From an uncultured Lachnospiraceae bacterium (lineage in GTDB: Bacteria > Bacillota > Clostridia > Lachnospirales > Lachnospiraceae), in the NCBI GenBank assembly GCA_949346185.1, contig CASGVX010000010.1, positions 1 through 17,797 on the forward strand: 17,797 bases of DNA, given 5' to 3'. Under the pieces are notes generated by a model, which saw only the letters and a list, made by a program, of their open reading frames with translations, did not search any database and was not told the origin of the DNA. How positions within the stretch are numbered: position 1 is the first letter of the stretch; every line of letters starts with the position of its first letter. Below, piece after piece: positions 13,746 through 17,797 of the stretch. A program made the translations under genes and the position numbers.

Positions 13746-15020
13746 ATGAGAAAGAATAAGGGATACTTGCTGGCTTTGCTGCTGTGCTGCATCTGCGGGG
13801 CGGGCATTGTGCTGTTTCGCTTGGATGTCCGTGGACGGAGAGGGACATTGGGGGATAAAATCATCTATTTTGGACAGTCCGCCGGGGAATATTCTGCAAA
13901 GGCGCAGGATGTTTTGGAGGATTCTCAGGGAGATGGGGGCTGGACAGTGCTGGAAGGCGGCAAGGAGAAGGGGGCAAAGGCTGTGAATGCTGGAAAGTCT
14001 GCCTTTCCCCATGTGGATGCTGTCGAAGATGGGCAAACATCTGCCCTGGCCGGGGAAACCCCTTCTGTTACCACATCCACGCCGAAACCGTCCTATCCGC
14101 CCATTACTTCTGATGAAAAGGTGTACACTTACGATACAGGAACGGTTGTGGTGGGGGATGCGGGCTATGAAATATATAATTATGTAAGCAGCGCGGCGGA
14201 CAGGTATGCGAAGACGATTAACAAACTGACGAAAACGCTAGACAGCGGCGTGGAGATTTACAATATGCTTGCCCCTACCAGCATGGGGATTACCTATCCG
14301 GATAATAAGAAAAAGCAGCTGCACAGCAGTTCTCAGGAAGTGGCCATGGAAAATATTGAGAAAAAGCTTTCCGGGAGAGAAATTTTTATTCCGCTGTATG
14401 ACGCTTTGATGAAGCATCGGCAGGAATATATTTTTTTCCGTACAGACCACCATTGGACCCAGCTGGGAGCATATTACGCCTACGAGGCGTTCTGCCGGGA
14501 GAAGGGCATGACGCCCAATCCTTTGAAATCCTATAAGAAAAAGAGTTTTCCGGGATTTCTGGGATCTTTTTATCGGGATTCCAAGCAGAATAGGAATATG
14601 AAAGCGAAGAAGGATACCTTGCAGGTATACTATCCCTTGAGCAGGCAGGTGTCCTTGGAATATACCAATACGGAGGGAAAGAAGGGGAATGCTCCAGTGA
14701 TTGCGGATGCTAAAAACTATGGGGAGGCCATGAAGTATCTTGTCTATATTGCGGGAGACAATCCTTACACGGTGGTAAAGAATAAAGACAAGCATGACGG
14801 TACTTCCTGCATCCTCGTGAAGGAGTCTTATGGGAATGCCTTCGTGCCTTACTTGGTGGATCACTATGAGACGATTTACGTGATTGATTATCGTTACTGG
14901 GAGGGCAAGCTGGACTCTTTCGTGAAGAGCAAGCGGGCGAAAGAGGTTATCTTGCTAAATAACATTTCCATGACGAGAAGTTCTTACTTGGTGGGCAAGC
15001 TGGCGCAGATTATTTCATAA
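13746..15020 (+). CDS. DHHW family protein (SGNH/AlgX-like), copy 1
   Basis: A 424-residue protein with an N-terminal membrane anchor (about 6-25), a low-complexity linker rich in Gly, Ser, Thr and Pro (about 60-122) and an extracytoplasmic SGNH-like domain. The signature FRTDHHWTQLGAY (231-243) holds Asp234 and His235/His236; the candidate nucleophile is Ser361 in LVKESYGNAF, and LAPTS (175-179) corresponds to the substrate-side strand. In AlgX/AlgJ-type proteins the Asp-His-Ser triad transfers or removes O-acetyl groups on polysaccharides. It lies between the DUF4358 and MBOAT genes. Compared with copy 2 it lacks the SENENR motif after the anchor and has the long linker instead, so it may reach further from the membrane. 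The ribosome binding site GGGGAA is moderate. Confidence 0.85.
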   Translation: MRKNKGYLLALLLCCICGAGIVLFRLDVRGRRGTLGDKIIYFGQSAGEYSAKAQDVLEDSQGDGGWTVLEGGKEKGAKAVNAGKSAFPHVDAVEDGQTSALAGETPSVTTSTPKPSYPPITSDEKVYTYDTGTVVVGDAGYEIYNYVSSAADRYAKTINKLTKTLDSGVEIYNMLAPTSMGITYPDNKKKQLHSSSQEVAMENIEKKLSGREIFIPLYDALMKHRQEYIFFRTDHHWTQLGAYYAYEAFCREKGMTPNPLKSYKKKSFPGFLGSFYRDSKQNRNMKAKKDTLQVYYPLSRQVSLEYTNTEGKKGNAPVIADAKNYGEAMKYLVYIAGDNPYTVVKNKDKHDGTSCILVKESYGNAFVPYLVDHYETIYVIDYRYWEGKLDSFVKSKRAKEVILLNNISMTRSSYLVGKLAQIIS

Positions 15021-15061
15021 ATTGTTGCTGTGGATAGTTACCGTGAATTGAAAGGTGCAAA

Positions 15062-16507
15062 ATGGTTTTTAGTAGTTTAGTTTTTTTGTGTTTGTTTCTT
15101 CCGGGGGTGCTGGTCTTGTATGCCCTGTGCCCTAGAAGATTCAGGAATCTGCTGTTGCTGCTGGCTAGTCTTCTGTTCTATGCCTGGGGTGAGCCGAAGT
15201 ACATTGTCGTCATGGCATTTTCTACGGTTTTTGACTATGCAAATGGCAGACTGATTGAATATTTTCATGGGAAAGGGAATTTGGCGGGGAAAAGATGGAT
15301 TCTGGGCTTGTCGATGATAGGAAACCTGGGGCTGCTATTCGTGTTTAAATATACGGATTTTCTTCTGCGCTCTTGGAATGAACTGACCAGCTCTCATATG
15401 GAACTTCTGGGTCTGGCTCTTCCCATTGGCATTTCCTTTTATACCTTTCAAACCATGTCCTATACTATAGACGTATATCGGGGGCAGGTGAAGGCGCAAA
15501 AGAATTTTATTGCCTTTGCCATGTATGTGAGCATGTTTCCCCAGCTGATCGCCGGACCTATCGTGCGGTATAAACATATTGAGGGGCAAATTAAGGAACG
15601 GCAAGTGCTTCCTCAGGCGTGGGTGTCGGGAATGCAGCGGTTTCTGATTGGGCTGGGAAAAAAGGTGATTTTTGCCAACCAGATGGGATTGCTCTGGCAG
15701 GATATTTCGGTGGCAGATTTGCATGGCATCAGCATGGGAGGGGCATGGTTGGGAGCCATTGCCTATACTTTTGAAATCTATTTTGACTTCTCTGGATATT
15801 CGGATATGGCGATTGGCCTAGGGCAGATGTTTGGGTTTCGCTATCCGCAGAATTTTGATTATCCTTACGAGGCAAAGAATATTACTGATTTTTGGCGGAA
15901 ATGGCATATTACTCTGGGTCAGTGGTTTCGGGAATATGTATATATCCCTCTGGGGGGCAACAGAAAGGGACTTTCCAGACAGATGGCAAATCTGCTCGTG
16001 GTATGGATTTTGACGGGGATTTGGCATGGCGCCAGTTGGAATTTTGCCCTGTGGGGGCTGTATTTTGCAGTTCTTTTGATTGTGGAGAAGATATTTCTGC
16101 TCAGGAAAATGGAGCATTGGAAAGGATTCTTCCAGCATCTGTATGGGAAATTCTTTATCGTGCTGGGCTGGGTGATTTTCGCCGTGGAGGATTTTGGAGA
16201 GCTGGGCGCTTATCTCAAAGCCATGTTCGGCATGGGCAGCAGCTTGTGGGACCAGACAGCGGCGTACCAATGGAGAAATTATTGGTTCTTCCTGCTCATA
16301 CTGGCGTTTGCATCCACTAGGGGCTATCAGAGAATATATCAAAAAATCCGCCGGCACCTATTGCGCTCGGAGCCGGAGTATGTCGTGAGGAAAGGCAACC
16401 AACTGCTATTTTTCTGCTATAGCCTGTATACGCTGGTGGTGTTGCTGGTAAGTTTGAGCATGCTGGTAAGCGGTTCCTATAATCCCTTCCTATATTTCCG
16501 CTTTTAA
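15062..16507 (+). CDS. MBOAT O-acyltransferase (AlgI/DltB-like)
   Basis: A 481-residue polytopic membrane protein, normal length for AlgI-type MBOATs. It begins MVFSSLVFLCLFLP and has repeated hydrophobic segments, then the family landmarks: PIGISFYTFQTMSYTIDVYRG (121-141), FPQLIAGPIVRY (159-170), FDFSGYSDMAIGLG (241-254), the cytoplasmic-loop motif NITDFWRKWHITLGQWFREYVYIPLGGNRKG, and the catalytic histidine His322 in LTGIWHGASWNF. AlgI and DltB take an acyl group, usually acetyl from acetyl-CoA (or D-alanyl via DltC), across the membrane for attachment to exopolymers. Two DHHW genes flank it, which is the layout expected for an exopolysaccharide O-acetylation system. The acceptor polymer is not encoded in this window. 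It follows copy 1 by 41 bases. Confidence 0.93.
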   Translation: MVFSSLVFLCLFLPGVLVLYALCPRRFRNLLLLLASLLFYAWGEPKYIVVMAFSTVFDYANGRLIEYFHGKGNLAGKRWILGLSMIGNLGLLFVFKYTDFLLRSWNELTSSHMELLGLALPIGISFYTFQTMSYTIDVYRGQVKAQKNFIAFAMYVSMFPQLIAGPIVRYKHIEGQIKERQVLPQAWVSGMQRFLIGLGKKVIFANQMGLLWQDISVADLHGISMGGAWLGAIAYTFEIYFDFSGYSDMAIGLGQMFGFRYPQNFDYPYEAKNITDFWRKWHITLGQWFREYVYIPLGGNRKGLSRQMANLLVVWILTGIWHGASWNFALWGLYFAVLLIVEKIFLLRKMEHWKGFFQHLYGKFFIVLGWVIFAVEDFGELGAYLKAMFGMGSSLWDQTAAYQWRNYWFFLLILAFASTRGYQRIYQKIRRHLLRSEPEYVVRKGNQLLFFCYSLYTLVVLLVSLSMLVSGSYNPFLYFRF

Positions 16508-16587
16508 GATGCTGCGCATCGCATGAGGGAATATTTCTAGCGAAGGGACGATTTGCTGGGGATGGCGGTTTTAATATGGAGGAATCG

Positions 16588-17709
16588 ATGAAAAAAGGAT
16601 ATTTATATTGCTATATGCTGCTGGTAATGTTCCTTCTGGGAGGCTTTGGACTGCTCTCTCTTTTTTCTCCGGAGCAGACTTACTCGGAGAATGAAAATCG
16701 TTATTTGGATGAGTATCCTATCCTTTCTTTGAAAGGATTTCTGGATAGTTCATTTCAGAATGATTTTTCTGATGCCTTTAGTGATCAGTTTGCTGGAAGG
16801 GATACTTGGGTAAAGGTGTCCACTCAGGTGAAGAAAATGGCGGGATTCCGGGATATCTCCCACGTGTACTTAGGGAAGGATGGGTATTATTTTGCCAAGA
16901 CTACCCGGAATGAGATTGATCAGAAGCAATATTTGAAGAATCTGCGGTATGCGGAGTATTTGGGGGAGGTTGCGGGAGAGGGGGCATGCCTATTGCTTGC
17001 ACCTTCCCCGGTAGAAATTCTTCCCGGAAAATTGCCGGAGGGGGCGCCCTATTATGACGGGGATGCCATGGTGAAGATGGCAAATACTGTCATGAAGCAG
17101 ACGAAATATATTGATGTTCGTTCATCACTGAGAGAATATGCGAAGCAGAACCAGGTGTATTTCCGCACAGACCATCACTGGACTGCCCTAGGGGCATATG
17201 CTGCTTATAGCACTTATTGCGTGGAGAATAAGATGGAGCAGCACACCTATGGGTATTTTGATGTGAAGCGCATCTCGGATTCCTTTTTGGGGAGCATGTA
17301 TTCAAAGATTCTGGATCCAATGGCGAAGTATGATGACCTGTACGCAGCGGCCAACACGCCTCAGGCGGAGGTGGTGTGCGATGGAGAGAAGAGGCAGGGC
17401 ATCTATGATGTGGAGCAGCTGATCAAAAAGGATAAGTATGCTTATTTCTTTGGGGGCAATTATGGGGAAGTGCGAATCAAAAGCCATGTGGACAGCAAGA
17501 AGAAGATGCTGGTGGTGAAGGATTCCTTCGCTAATTGCTTCGTTCCTTATCTGATGGAGGATTATGGCGAGATTGTCATGATCGACTTGCGGTATTATAA
17601 GAAGTCCGTACAGAAGCTGCTGCAGGAGGAGCAGTTTGACAATCTGCTGATTCTCTATGAGATGAGCAATTTTGCCCAAGATTCCAATTTATATAAGTTG
17701 GTGCATTGA
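16588..17709 (+). CDS. DHHW family protein (SGNH/AlgX-like), copy 2
   Basis: A 373-residue protein from the ATG at 16588: GGAGG (16578-16582) is 5 bases upstream and overlaps the alternative ATG at 16576, so the later start is right. It has an N-terminal anchor (about 4-26), SENENRYLDEYP (33-44, the AlgJ/DHHW segment missing from copy 1), ISHVYLGKDGYYF, LLLAPSPVEIL, FRTDHHWTALGAYAAY (192-207; Asp195, His196, His197) and LVVKDSFANCFVPYL with Ser313. It is expected to act outside the membrane on acyl-polysaccharide with the MBOAT protein 80 bases upstream. Copies 1 and 2 share the catalytic blocks but are otherwise strongly diverged, suggesting different roles rather than recent duplication. 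A large hairpin starts 2 bases after its stop codon. Confidence 0.88.
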   Translation: MKKGYLYCYMLLVMFLLGGFGLLSLFSPEQTYSENENRYLDEYPILSLKGFLDSSFQNDFSDAFSDQFAGRDTWVKVSTQVKKMAGFRDISHVYLGKDGYYFAKTTRNEIDQKQYLKNLRYAEYLGEVAGEGACLLLAPSPVEILPGKLPEGAPYYDGDAMVKMANTVMKQTKYIDVRSSLREYAKQNQVYFRTDHHWTALGAYAAYSTYCVENKMEQHTYGYFDVKRISDSFLGSMYSKILDPMAKYDDLYAAANTPQAEVVCDGEKRQGIYDVEQLIKKDKYAYFFGGNYGEVRIKSHVDSKKKMLVVKDSFANCFVPYLMEDYGEIVMIDLRYYKKSVQKLLQEEQFDNLLILYEMSNFAQDSNLYKLVH

Positions 17710-17711
17710 TG

Positions 17712-17797
17712 GCTACTATTCACGGTCATTTCTAGAAAAAGGACAGAATCGTTGTGCTTGCACATAAGATTCTGGCTATTTTCTAGAAATTGACTGT
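17712..17797. repeat. Large hairpin element with GCTACTATTCAC end, cut by the window edge
   Basis: It begins GCTACTATTCACGGTC, one base different from the end of the 10470 element over the first 12 bases. It is followed by ATTTCTAGAAAA (17728-17739), CAGAATC (17744-17750), TGTGC-TT-GCACA (17753-17764), GATTCTG (17768-17774) and TTTTCTAGAAAT (17779-17790), nested arms of one long hairpin. The right end ACTGT at 17797 is where a complementary GAATAGTAGC would be expected next, so the element probably finishes about 10 bases outside. It has no T-tract but could still end or stabilise the upstream transcript. Confidence 0.7.

Noticed and set aside
16508..16520. GATGC-TGC-GCATC hairpin after the MBOAT gene as terminator
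   Set aside because: Only five base pairs and no T-run; the next gene of the same operon follows.

Overview
The window looks like chromosomal DNA of a low-to-mid GC Firmicute, most likely a gut-type clostridium of the Lachnospiraceae. The pointers are strong AGGAGG-type ribosome binding sites, near-consensus sigma-A promoters, hairpin plus T-tract terminators, a tRNA without encoded CCA, and families typical of that group (DUF4358, DHHW proteins, DUF951, acyl-ACP thioesterase, WYL regulator). No phage, plasmid, integrase, transposase or CRISPR array was seen. The taxonomic call is an inference from gene content.

Layout. 1-918: 3' part of an unrecognised charged coiled-coil protein, followed by a terminator. 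1249-2424: aldo/keto reductase with a C-terminal 2x[4Fe-4S] module, convergent with nfo (endonuclease IV, minus strand, 2434-3270). 3271-3650: gene-free stretch packed with small palindromic repeats. 3651-5618: membrane-anchored CotH-type kinase-like protein. Its 3' end overlaps by 20 bases the end of an orphan solute-binding lipoprotein (minus strand, 5599-6831). 6832-7273: divergent intergenic region holding a ~160-bp giant-hairpin repeat. 7274-8389: DUF362/ferredoxin protein, then a textbook terminator. 8522-9328: WYL-type regulator with a palindromic candidate operator. 9460-10086: MmcQ/YjbR-DUF3795 fusion. 10086-10238: remnant of an ABC-transporter ATPase. 10320-10403: tRNA-Leu with anticodon AAG, behind a consensus promoter. 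10470-10629: terminal-inverted-repeat element. 10739-11216: TM2-domain protein and DUF951 protein.

11447-17709: six same-strand genes that could form one or two operons. They are a FabG-like short-chain reductase, an acyl-ACP thioesterase, a DUF4358 membrane protein, a DHHW protein, an MBOAT O-acyltransferase and a second DHHW protein. The last four resemble the AlgI/AlgJ/AlgX logic of extracytoplasmic polysaccharide O-acetylation: the MBOAT protein passes acyl groups across the membrane and two anchored SGNH-like DHHW proteins attach or remove them. The reductase and thioesterase are fatty-acid enzymes; a metabolic link to the acylation genes is only suggested by adjacency.

The most unusual material is non-coding. 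There are at least two families of intergenic palindromic repeats: one with GYTACTATTCAC-type ends (10470-10629, 17712 to the window edge, and small relics in 3309-3414), and one giant-hairpin family (6859-7017 and a diverged relative at 3474-3556). The tRNA-Leu(AAG) and the ABC-transporter remnant beside it also deserve attention.
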